Shown: in pieces, positions 1-5,311 of the stretch
Numbering within the stretch: the stretch's first letter is position 1
Layout: each line of letters opens with the position of its first letter
Origin: JBDRNE01 sp043812935
Lineage (GTDB): Bacteria > Omnitrophota > Gorgyraeia > Tantalellales > Tantalellaceae
NCBI GenBank assembly: GCA_043812935.1
Contig: JBDRLO010000054.1
Location: forward strand, 1-6,641
Reading direction: 5' to 3'
DNA length: 6,641 nucleotides
Notes under the pieces: generated by a model
Databases searched by the model: none
The model's input: the letters and a program-made list of their open reading frames with translations, nothing else
Told to the model about the DNA's origin: nothing
Made by a program: the position numbers and the translations under genes

Positions 1-987
1 ACAATTCATATCTTTTAAAATTTTTATCTTTTCTTCTGTTACGGTCTCGGGACGCGTCTGGCACCAGAACGGAATGTTTATTTCTTTATATTTTTCAGCA
101 AATTCTTTAAGTTCGTTTATAGGTTTTGCTAAAAAAGTTTCTGAATTAAAATTTACATAATCCGGGTTATACTTATCCGCAAGAACCCTCATCTCGCGCA
201 TTATGGTATCAACGTTTTTCTTCCGGTAATATATCCCGCATCCATTTTCCTGAAATAGTTTTCTAAGATGCGGAGCTTCACAATATGTGCAGTCATACGG
301 GCATCCCCTATCAAGCTCAACATGAATCATAGTGAAGACTTTTCCGAACATCGGACGGTAAAGTCTGTCCCTGCCGAAAATATCATAATCTATAACAGGC
401 AGTTCATCTATATTCATAAGCGGCCTTAAAGGATTTTTTATAATTTTACCTTCCTTTTTAACCCATAGATTTTTTATATCAGAATACTCTTCCCCCTTGG
501 ACATTTTTTCACACAGTTCAACTAAAGCTTCTTCTCCTTCACCGACACAAACCATATCAACGGTTTCATTAGAAATAACTTCTTCAGGGGAAAATGTAAC
601 AAAAACTCCGCCGGCAATAACTGGAACATCAAAACTTTTTATACTTTCAAGAAGCGAACGACTAAGATCATATGTATCTTCAACCATAGTAATACCAATA
701 AGATCTGGTTTGTATTCTGCAACCTTCTTGCGCAAATCTTCATAAATATCAGTTTGTTTAAATCCGACACCTTTATCATTGAGATTAAACGGTTTGATTT
801 GTAAAAGCTCTACTTTTTTCTGTTCAAAATTCACTTCTTCGGTTTTATAATACGTTGTATCAAACAAATCCACTTCAAATGATTTTGCTCTAAGGCACGC
901 TGATAAAAGCGACAAATGAATAGGAACAAGCGTTGCCATCATAGTATTCGGGTAAATAAACAGAACCCTAAATTTTTTATCACTCAT
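1..987 (-). CDS. B12-binding-domain radical SAM protein, 3' end outside window
   Basis: Open frame of 329 codons from ATG 987-985 to the window edge with no stop, so the C-terminus is missing. Residues about 6-155 look like the N-terminal cobalamin-binding (Rossmann-like) domain of this class: a hydrophobic first strand (RVLFIYPN), then DLIGITMVEDTYD, PVIAGGVFVT and the typical VGEGEEAL turn at 148-155. The radical SAM core follows, with the 4Fe-4S motif C229-x3-C233-x2-C236 (LDRGCPYDCTYCE). NSETF at 281-285 takes the place often held by a DD-x-F strand, and WCQTRPE follows at 308-314. Members of this class methylate unactivated carbons or phosphorus or rearrange carbon skeletons using SAM and often cobalamin; the substrate here is unknown. 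The start is secure because a TAG stop lies directly upstream in frame and an AGGGGG sits 6 nt before the ATG. It is the last gene seen in the cluster and probably acts on the same product as its neighbours. Confidence 0.9.
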   Translation of the reverse strand, partial: MSDKKFRVLFIYPNTMMATLVPIHLSLLSACLRAKSFEVDLFDTTYYKTEEVNFEQKKVELLQIKPFNLNDKGVGFKQTDIYEDLRKKVAEYKPDLIGITMVEDTYDLSRSLLESIKSFDVPVIAGGVFVTFSPEEVISNETVDMVCVGEGEEALVELCEKMSKGEEYSDIKNLWVKKEGKIIKNPLRPLMNIDELPVIDYDIFGRDRLYRPMFGKVFTMIHVELDRGCPYDCTYCEAPHLRKLFQENGCGIYYRKKNVDTIMREMRVLADKYNPDYVNFNSETFLAKPINELKEFAEKYKEINIPFWCQTRPETVTEEKIKILKDMNC

Positions 988-993
988 CTAAAT

Positions 994-999
994 CCCCCT
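994..999 (-). promoter_or_regulatory. Shine-Dalgarno-like AGGGGG supplied by the repeat
   Basis: On the minus strand AGGGGG ends 6 nt before the ATG at 987. It can pair along its full length with the anti-SD CCUCCU if one G-U pair is allowed. It belongs to the terminal inverted repeat of the 989-1180 element, so the element appears to provide the ribosome binding site of the cobalamin radical SAM gene. Function is inferred from position and pairing. Confidence 0.55.
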
Positions 1000-1006
1000 A
1001 TCCCCC

Positions 1007-1151
1007 TTTTTCAAAGGGGGAAAATTATTAAACACTAACAACCTCTCAAATTATCGGTGGCGTTACCACCTTCCTCCCCTTTTTTCAAAGGGGGAAAATT
1101 ATAAACATTAACAACCTCTCAAATTATCGGTGGCGTTACCACCTTCCTCCC
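1007..1151. repeat. 73-74-bp tandem duplication inside the element
   Basis: Two direct copies begin at the CAAAGGGGG of positions 1012 and 1086. The shared stretch ACCTCTCAAATTATCGG then starts at 1041 and 1114, followed in both by GGTGGCGTTACCACC, a small hairpin with 5-bp arms. The copies differ by one T insertion and a C/T change, so the duplication is recent or homogenised. Only two copies exist and the units carry no differing spacers, which rules out a CRISPR array. The element at 6309-6443 lacks this interior. Confidence 0.85.
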
Positions 1152-2064
1152 CCTTTGAAAAAGGGGGCTGGGGGGATTTATTAGCCCCTCTTGTACAATG
1201 ATTTTTCTGATGCAATTCTTCTATACATTGCAAAAGCCCCTGCCCCATATCCAGGTAATACGAACTCACGTATTTACGCCCTATACGCGGATTAAACGAA
1301 TACGGTGTAATCTGATAATGTATGTCCGACTTTTCATTGCGAAACTCTATCGGCAAATCGTCTCCCAAAATTTCATTTATCATTGTTAAAAGCTCTTTTG
1401 ACTTTACGGGATGATGCCCTGCAATAATAACATTTTGGTTAGCAAAATTTTTGTCCAATATTTCCACACTGCACCTCGCAGCGTCTTCTACATGAATGTA
1501 TTCGCGTATTTCGTCGCCATTCCCCCAATATGAAATCTTTTTCTCTGAAAGTATTTTTTTCAAAAGAGCATATATTGGGTTTTTCTCATCAGAACGGGGA
1601 CCATAAAGAGATCCGTAACGCAAAATAGTATAAGGTATCCCGTATTTTTTCGAATAATCTTCGATATATAGTTCACATGCCTGTTTACTGCTTTTATAAA
1701 AAGATCCTGCCTCACTATACACATACACTGTTGACGCAAAGATATACCGTTCGATTTTTTCGTCTTTTAGAGCATCAAGAATATGAGCGTTTCCCAATAT
1801 ATTCTGCCGTATCGTTTCCAACGGTTTTTCACTTGCTTCATCAATATCAGAAACACCAGCAAAATTGTAAACAATAGAAGCCCCGCGAACAGCATCTTTT
1901 ACAGCTTCCGCATCCAACACATCCCCTATTATTATCTCCTGTCCAGATTTAATATGCGGTGAAGTTTTTACATCAAAAATCACTACTTCATACCCTTTGT
2001 CTAAAAGGTTATCAGCAACATAACTTCCCAAAAACCCGCTTCCGCCAAAAACAACAGCTTTCAT
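1108..2064 (-). CDS. NAD-dependent epimerase/dehydratase (extended SDR)
   Basis: A 318-residue protein of the extended short-chain dehydrogenase family that acts on nucleotide sugars (UDP-galactose 4-epimerase and sugar dehydratase relatives). It shows the G7-x2-G10-x2-G13 dinucleotide loop at the N-terminus, D31 at the end of the second strand (favouring NAD), GDV at 47-49, the catalytic YKSSK (Y123, K127) with S111/T112 upstream, and LRYGSLYGPR at 148-157 followed by the substrate-side HVEDAA at 191-196. It probably epimerises or dehydrates a sugar nucleotide in the cytoplasm; the exact reaction cannot be read. The start is well supported by AAGGAG 9 nt upstream. The oddity is the C-terminus: the enzyme fold should finish near residue 290, and residues from about 296 (KSPQPPFSKGEEGG onward) are translated from the inverted-repeat element, which also supplies the TAA stop. 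Confidence 0.92.
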   Translation of the reverse strand: MKAVVFGGSGFLGSYVADNLLDKGYEVVIFDVKTSPHIKSGQEIIIGDVLDAEAVKDAVRGASIVYNFAGVSDIDEASEKPLETIRQNILGNAHILDALKDEKIERYIFASTVYVYSEAGSFYKSSKQACELYIEDYSKKYGIPYTILRYGSLYGPRSDEKNPIYALLKKILSEKKISYWGNGDEIREYIHVEDAARCSVEILDKNFANQNVIIAGHHPVKSKELLTMINEILGDDLPIEFRNEKSDIHYQITPYSFNPRIGRKYVSSYYLDMGQGLLQCIEELHQKNHCTRGANKSPQPPFSKGEEGGNATDNLRGC

Positions 2065-2073
2065 AATGTACCA

Positions 2074-2079
2074 CTCCTT
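2074..2079 (-). promoter_or_regulatory. Ribosome binding site of the epimerase gene
   Basis: AAGGAG on the minus strand, 9 nt before the ATG at 2064. This is an ordinary strong Shine-Dalgarno sequence, unlike the repeat-derived sites of the two radical SAM genes. I see no convincing -35/-10 pair in the 391 bp upstream, so a separate promoter there is possible but not shown. Confidence 0.8.
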
Positions 2080-2098
2080 AATGAGACTTTGGTTTTAA

Positions 2099-2137
2099 TG
2101 GGGACAGTCCACGCGTCTCGCTTGGGACAGTCCTCAA
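2099..2137. repeat. Paired GGGACAGTCC repeat (REP-like)
   Basis: Two identical direct copies of GGGACAGTCC lie at 2101-2110 and 2124-2133, 13 nt apart, with ACGCGTCTCGCTT between them. Each copy is partly self-complementary (GGAC/GTCC). It resembles REP-type intergenic repeats that I recall from other bacterial genomes. No transposase of the REP-associated type is in the window. Confidence 0.55.
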
Positions 2138-2161
2138 TTAAACCCATTTAGTCGAATTAAT

Positions 2162-2222
2162 GTCCGAGTGCCTTGATGTAAATTTGCCTGCCAAATTTAC
2201 ATCAAATCCCAGGACGCCGGAC
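2162..2222. repeat. Long imperfect stem-loop
   Basis: The inner stem is perfect over 14 bp (2173-2186 with 2192-2205) around a 5-nt loop CCTGC. An outer clamp GTCCG (2162-2166) pairs with CGGAC (2218-2222). No U-tract follows in the minus direction, so a repeat element is more likely than a terminator. It lies about 100 nt upstream of the epimerase start and could fold in the leader RNA. Confidence 0.65.
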
Positions 2223-2230
2223 TCTTTATT

Positions 2231-2265
2231 AGTTATCCGGTTTACCAGTTAGCCGGTTAGCCGGT
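2231..2265. repeat. Four-unit 8-bp array (RGTTAGCC type), forward
   Basis: Consecutive 8-mers AGTTATCC, GGTTTACC, AGTTAGCC, GGTTAGCC and a partial GGT. The consensus is RGTTAGCC. The same unit recurs in inverted orientation at 2421-2452. Confidence 0.75.
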
Positions 2266-2361
2266 AATTTCTAAAATCCGATCATAATCAGATTTTTTGT
2301 GTTCTCTTTAATACTAACGACCTAAATTCTCTACAATTTGTTGTCGGTTTACATTTGGTAG

Positions 2362-2394
2362 TGCCATTTGTCAAGTACTACTTTACAAATGGCA
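2362..2394. repeat. 33-nt near-perfect palindrome
   Basis: TGCCATTTGT (2362-2371) pairs with ACAAATGGCA (2385-2394), and the interior AAGTA-C-TACTT continues the symmetry, leaving one mismatched pair (C2372/T2384). It lies inside the segment bounded by the two 8-bp arrays. Confidence 0.75.
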
Positions 2395-2420
2395 AATATC
2401 TACTAAACTCTCTCAAAACT

Positions 2421-2456
2421 GGCTAACTGGCTAACCGGTTAACCAGCTAACTGGCC
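2421..2456. repeat. Four-unit 8-bp array, inverted, abutting the methyltransferase stop
   Basis: Read on the minus strand the units are AGTTAGCT, GGTTAACC, GGTTAGCC, AGTTAGCC (2452 down to 2421), preceded by GGCC that overlaps the last base of the TAG stop at 2456-2458. The centre can also form a 20-bp palindrome, CTGGCTAACC/GGTTAACCAG with one mismatch. With 2231-2265 it forms an inverted pair about 155 bp apart. Confidence 0.75.
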
Positions 2457-3334
2457 TATTCTTCCCAATCCTGATAACAATCAGAATAGGTTGTATCTTT
2501 TTCCAAAATCGCTCCCCAAAACCCCTCATAATCCGTCAGTTTCCAAAACTTTGCCCATATCCAGCTTAATACCGGCCATTTTTTAGGATATTGATAATAA
2601 ATTTCACTATGCTTTACGCTCCAACCCGAATGAAGGAATAAAAGTGTCCAATCGTTTGGGTTTAATTCAAAAATATGTTCTTCCTCAGCTCTAATCGGGT
2701 GACAAAATCCGTTACGCAAATGATGCAATCCCACACGGCTTTTTTTCACATATGGAACAGTTAATAGAACTCTTTCGCCTTTGGATTTTTTTGCTAACCG
2801 CCTAAAAAAAATAGACGGGTTATGTAAATGTTCCACCATTTGAAAAGAAGTAAAAAGATCAATTGGTGTATTTCCTAAATTCAACTCCTCCGCCCGACAA
2901 TGTACTGCTTCCATACCTCTAGCCTTAATACGCTCTATTGCTCTCTCATCCAGATTAACACTTATTGTATCAATATCAAATTTATCTTCCGTAAGTTTTG
3001 AAAGATAACGCATATGCGTACCCGCGGAATCTCCTATATCCACTACTGTCAGTCTTCCTTTAGGCAAACTCTCTAAAGCTTTAAGCATCAACGAGCATTG
3101 AAACGAGTGCAAAACCCTTCTTTTAAGCCGTGAAACGGAGGTATCAGTTTTTTCACTAAATTCCTGTCCCGTTATCTCTTCATCCGGAACTATCATTCGA
3201 AGTTTTTCAAGCAAATCCCCGCGTTTGGTTTCCCTGACTGCTTGTTTCAAGGAAAACTCCCGTAACCACAAGACTACAGGCTTTACGTTAACTCCTGCAT
3301 CACCTAATTTCTTTTTAACAGCCGATATTGACAT
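2456..3334 (-). CDS. Class I SAM-dependent methyltransferase
   Basis: A 292-residue protein from the ATG at 3334. After an N-terminal helical, charged region of about 90 residues comes a Rossmann-type methyltransferase core: motif I VVDIGDSAG at about 97-105 (D-x-G-x-S-x-G instead of the usual D-x-G-x-G-x-G), an acidic second-strand segment SVNLDER at about 125-131, and DLFTSFQMVEHLHNP at about 159-173, the E-H-L signature of the Methyltransf_23/11 type. The tail is rich in W and Y. It probably transfers a methyl group from SAM to O, N or C of a glycan precursor or lipid; the substrate is unknown. An alternative TTG start at 3355 would add seven residues, but it directly touches the 20-bp palindrome and has no free Shine-Dalgarno, while ATG 3334 has AAAGGA upstream. 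It is separated from the aminotransferase by 41 bp containing that palindrome, and is probably cotranscribed. Confidence 0.85.
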   Translation of the reverse strand: MSISAVKKKLGDAGVNVKPVVLWLREFSLKQAVRETKRGDLLEKLRMIVPDEEITGQEFSEKTDTSVSRLKRRVLHSFQCSLMLKALESLPKGRLTVVDIGDSAGTHMRYLSKLTEDKFDIDTISVNLDERAIERIKARGMEAVHCRAEELNLGNTPIDLFTSFQMVEHLHNPSIFFRRLAKKSKGERVLLTVPYVKKSRVGLHHLRNGFCHPIRAEEEHIFELNPNDWTLLFLHSGWSVKHSEIYYQYPKKWPVLSWIWAKFWKLTDYEGFWGAILEKDTTYSDCYQDWEE

Positions 3335-3338
3335 AACA

Positions 3339-3344
3339 TCCTTT
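3339..3344 (-). promoter_or_regulatory. Ribosome binding site that favours the ATG start at 3334
   Basis: AAAGGA on the minus strand ends 4 nt before ATG 3334. The spacing is a little short but workable. No comparable site precedes the TTG at 3355, whose upstream side is a perfect hairpin. Confidence 0.5.
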
Positions 3345-3355
3345 GATTGAGTCAA

Positions 3356-3379
3356 GGGCGCTTCGCGAAGCGCCCCTAC
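3356..3379 (-). repeat. GTAGGGGCG-type palindromic repeat supplying a stop codon
   Basis: GGGCGCTTCG/CGAAGCGCCC is a perfect 20-bp palindrome at 3356-3375. On the minus strand it is preceded by GTAG, giving a GTAGGGGCGC start. The TAG within it (3378-3376) ends the aminotransferase. In the minus direction no U-run follows, so it is not a typical intrinsic terminator, and the next gene starts 21 nt later. Confidence 0.8.
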
Positions 3380-4470
3380 GATTTATAATTACATTGCGTT
3401 GAAATTATTACTTGTTTAAAATTATCAATAAATCGCCGCATGTCATCACAAGTTCCAACACTAATTCTAATGCAATTTTTAAGGTTTTCATCCGTAAACC
3501 CAGCTTTAATTAGTATTTTTCGTTCTTTCATCGCTTTGCCGATTTCAACACTTTTCTCATAAGACCCCACATCAAGCAACATAAAATTAGCATGACTTTC
3601 AAAATACGAAACACCCATTTCAGTCAATTCCGTTTCAACATATTTCTTCGCGGCCTTAACTTCTTGTAAATTCTTCTCAAGCACTTCCGGATTGTCTAAA
3701 ATAAGTTCCGCAAATTTTACCGCAAAAGCGTTTGTTTCATACATGGGCCTGACTTTATGTAACGCTTCAATGATTTCATCCCCGCCGGCAACATATCCCA
3801 ACCGGGCTGAAGCTAGAGCCATTGCTTTTGAAAACGTTCTTGTTACAATTATGTTAGGAAACTCTTTTATTAGCCCCAGAGCCGTAACCGGATAAAACGG
3901 ATAATATGCTTCATCTATCAACAAAACACTTTTATTTTCAAAAGAACATTGCGCAATCTTTTTTATACCTTCAGAAGGCAATACAGTTCCCGTAGGGCTA
4001 TTCGGGTTCGCAATACATACAAGTTTAGGTTTAAACTCTTTTATCGTTGCAATCACACTCTCTGCTGATAAAGACAAATCACAGGTATAACTCACTTTCT
4101 GCAATTCTGCTTCAAATATATCCGCGTAAACATAAAACATTGCGTACGTGGGATCCAATAAAACTACTCTGTCGCCTTTCTCAACAAAAACTTCAAACGC
4201 TGATTTTATACCAGCGTCTGATCCTGCAGTTACGTAAATATTATCACTATTGCATTTTAAACTTTCGGCAATTTTTTCCTGCAGCCCGGCAACTTCAGGA
4301 TATGCTGTTAAAAAATCCGGGGTTATTTCTTCCCTCAGAGCATTTACAAATTCCTTAGAAAACAACGGCGCAGCCTCATTCTTATCCAATCTAAGATACT
4401 TTAATCGTTTTTCAGCAGAATTTTTAAACCGTATAACTTTCTTTAAATGTTCTTTTATCGGCAGATCCAT
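3376..4470 (-). CDS. HisC-like PLP-dependent aminotransferase (class I/II fold)
   Basis: A 364-residue fold-type I aminotransferase most like histidinol-phosphate aminotransferase. Visible motifs: RLDKNEAAP at 27-35, AGSDAGI at 82-88 (cofactor phosphate side), ANPNSPTG at 154-161 with N155 near the pyridoxal ring, D186-E-A-Y, the Schiff-base lysine K215 in TFSKA, the S-x-R-LGY segment at 221-226, and R335 in IRISVGT for the substrate carboxylate. Length is normal for HisC. No other histidine gene is present, so a role in a specialised pathway (transaminating a keto sugar or phospho-keto acid) is more likely than histidine synthesis; this is inference. The frame stays open to an ATG at 4566 inside the previous gene, but ATG 4470 has AGGAG 8 nt upstream and lies 1 nt after the cytidylyltransferase stop, so the two are translationally coupled. 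The TAG stop is contributed by the adjoining palindromic repeat. Confidence 0.9.
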   Translation of the reverse strand: MDLPIKEHLKKVIRFKNSAEKRLKYLRLDKNEAAPLFSKEFVNALREEITPDFLTAYPEVAGLQEKIAESLKCNSDNIYVTAGSDAGIKSAFEVFVEKGDRVVLLDPTYAMFYVYADIFEAELQKVSYTCDLSLSAESVIATIKEFKPKLVCIANPNSPTGTVLPSEGIKKIAQCSFENKSVLLIDEAYYPFYPVTALGLIKEFPNIIVTRTFSKAMALASARLGYVAGGDEIIEALHKVRPMYETNAFAVKFAELILDNPEVLEKNLQEVKAAKKYVETELTEMGVSYFESHANFMLLDVGSYEKSVEIGKAMKERKILIKAGFTDENLKNCIRISVGTCDDMRRFIDNFKQVIISTQCNYKS

Positions 4471-4471
4471 T

Positions 4472-5224
4472 TCATAAACTCCTGTAAGGCAATTTTTCTT
4501 CGGTAAACCCGTTTTTTCTAAGCCAAAACTCCACCTGAGGCACTTGCCATTCAAAATCAACATCACAACCGCCCCATTGTTTAATGGGATATATTTTACG
4601 GCCCATCCACTTTTGCGGCAAAAGGCCCTGTTCTAAATTATCCAGACACCGCGGACGAACAAGCGATAAACACACATCCGCAAAATATACATCCCCCTGA
4701 GCATCACGGTCACAATTTATTTCAATACCTTTCCGGTAATGTTCAAACGGGATAAAAGGTTCAAGAAGGCCGTCTTCCCCCTCACGCCTCGCGCGCACCG
4801 GTGAATACATATTGTATTTTGAAACTGTCACAACAGAATCTACATCTTTTCTTTCCCTCAAAACACGAACCCCTTCTTCAATCTGTTCAGGCAAAATACA
4901 CGGCGCGTTACAGAAAAGAAGAAGGATTAACTCTATATTATTACCTAAATTTTTAATATATTCATAACCATGTTTAAACGCATCCTCGCCTAAAGCTTCT
5001 TTTGTGCAAAGATAATCCGGCCGGTCAATCACCTGCACATTATTTTTCCGCGCAACTTCTTTTATCTTGGTAGAATCAGTAGACACAAAAACTTCATCCA
5101 CTGACGGAGCATTTTTCGCCGCAAGAAGAGGATATTCCATCAAAGGACGCCCCAACACCTGATACATATTTTTTCCGGGAAACCCAACGCTTCCTTCTCT
5201 TCCCAACAAAAGTGCCGCAATCAT
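4472..5224 (-). CDS. Acylneuraminate cytidylyltransferase-family protein (CMP-sugar synthetase-like)
   Basis: A 250-residue protein of the NeuA/cytidylyltransferase family, which joins CTP and a sugar acid or similar hydroxyl to give a CMP-activated donor. The N-terminal CTP-binding loop is LGREGSVGFPGKN (7-19), followed by LGRPLMEYPL (24-33), VSTDS at 47-51 and DRPDYL at 67-72. The family's usual P-T-S-P-L strand is replaced by LFCNAPCI (103-110), and the lysine of the usual S-K-G is V13. Near the C-terminus GGCDVDFEW (218-226) supplies acidic residues where the family has its metal-binding aspartate. So the nucleotide fold is clear but the sugar is probably not standard sialic acid. ATG 5224 is chosen over the ATG at 5263 because AAAGGA lies 6 nt before it and the family starts here. 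It is coupled to the aminotransferase and follows the radical SAM gene by 83 bp. Confidence 0.85.
   Translation of the reverse strand: MIAALLLGREGSVGFPGKNMYQVLGRPLMEYPLLAAKNAPSVDEVFVSTDSTKIKEVARKNNVQVIDRPDYLCTKEALGEDAFKHGYEYIKNLGNNIELILLLFCNAPCILPEQIEEGVRVLRERKDVDSVVTVSKYNMYSPVRARREGEDGLLEPFIPFEHYRKGIEINCDRDAQGDVYFADVCLSLVRPRCLDNLEQGLLPQKWMGRKIYPIKQWGGCDVDFEWQVPQVEFWLRKNGFTEEKLPYRSL
4479..4483 (-). promoter_or_regulatory. Ribosome binding site fixing the aminotransferase start
   Basis: AGGAG on the minus strand, 8 nt before ATG 4470 and inside the last codons of the cytidylyltransferase. Another ATG at 4476-4474 between them is out of frame and too close to the site. Confidence 0.75.
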
Positions 5225-5230
5225 AATTAT

Positions 5231-5236
5231 TCCTTT
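5231..5236 (-). promoter_or_regulatory. Ribosome binding site fixing the cytidylyltransferase start
   Basis: AAAGGA on the minus strand, 6 nt before ATG 5224. The upstream ATG at 5263 has no such site. Confidence 0.75.
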
Positions 5237-5285
5237 GTTTACTCTACACGTCTCACGCAACATGTTACACGCGCATTAATATAAC

Positions 5286-5311
5286 GGACAGGCACAGGGG
5301 CCTGTCCCTAC
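5286..5311 (-). repeat. GTAGGGACAGG-type palindromic repeat supplying a stop codon
   Basis: On the minus strand it starts GTAGGGACAGG. Its arms GGACAGG (5286-5292) and CCTGTCC (5301-5307) pair over 7 bp around an 8-nt loop. The TAG (5310-5308) is the stop of the radical SAM gene. It belongs to the same GTAGGG-leading type as 3356-3379 but has a different stem sequence. Confidence 0.75.

Larger units (their letters stand above)
989..1180. mobile_element. MITE-like element with 32-bp terminal inverted repeats and flanking TA
   Basis: The ends 989-1020 and 1149-1180 are inverted copies that match at 30 of 32 positions. Each end reads TAAATCCCCC, three variable bases, CCCCC, TTTTT, CAAAGGGGG, so each terminal repeat is itself a small G5/C5 palindrome. 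The outermost TA at both ends (989-990 and 1179-1180) fits a TA target-site duplication. There is no transposase inside, so it would be non-autonomous. The interior is a 73-74-bp unit present twice. A related element lies at 6309-6443. It occupies nearly the whole junction between the epimerase and the cobalamin radical SAM gene and overlaps the last codons of the former. That it is a transposed MITE is inferred; the inverted repeats and the TA are seen directly. Confidence 0.75.
2065..2455. other. 391-bp non-coding stretch filled with palindromic and short tandem repeats
   Basis: The stretch lies between the methyltransferase stop and the epimerase start. No credible reading frame is present on either strand. 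In window order it holds two GGGACAGTCC copies (2099-2137), a long stem-loop (2162-2222), a four-unit 8-bp array (2231-2265), a near-perfect 33-nt palindrome (2362-2394) and a second four-unit 8-bp array in the opposite direction (2421-2456). The AT-rich part 2266-2361 shows nothing I can name. No hairpin here is followed by a U-run in the minus direction, so no intrinsic terminator is called. Confidence 0.8.

Noticed and set aside
497..745. Plus-strand frame of 82 codons
   Set aside because: It lies antisense inside the cobalamin radical SAM gene, whose protein shows clear motifs. The plus-strand product is low-complexity (rich in S and T) and has no ribosome binding site.
1007..1151. Possible CRISPR array
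   Set aside because: Only two near-identical long units and no distinct spacers. It is better explained as a duplicated element interior.
2065..2160. Sigma-70 promoter before the epimerase
   Set aside because: Only weak -35-like words (TTGAGG on the minus strand) without a suitably spaced TATAAT-like box.
2162..2222. Possible intrinsic terminator after the methyltransferase gene
   Set aside because: The stem is strong, but no U-run follows it on the minus strand, and it is far from the stop. The same holds for the G5/C5 palindromes.
3692..4477. Plus-strand frames opposite the aminotransferase
   Set aside because: Antisense shadows of a gene with all expected PLP motifs. None has recognisable protein features.
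4471..4566. Upstream ATG at 4566 as the aminotransferase start (396 residues)
   Set aside because: It would overlap the cytidylyltransferase by 95 bp, lacks a ribosome binding site, and adds residues unlike the family. ATG 4470 has AGGAG and follows the stop by 1 nt.
3376..5224. Phosphonate pathway, because some phosphonate clusters pair a CMP-transferase with a HisC-like enzyme
   Set aside because: No PEP mutase or other phosphonate gene is visible, and the cytidylyltransferase resembles the acylneuraminate family. It stays a remote alternative.
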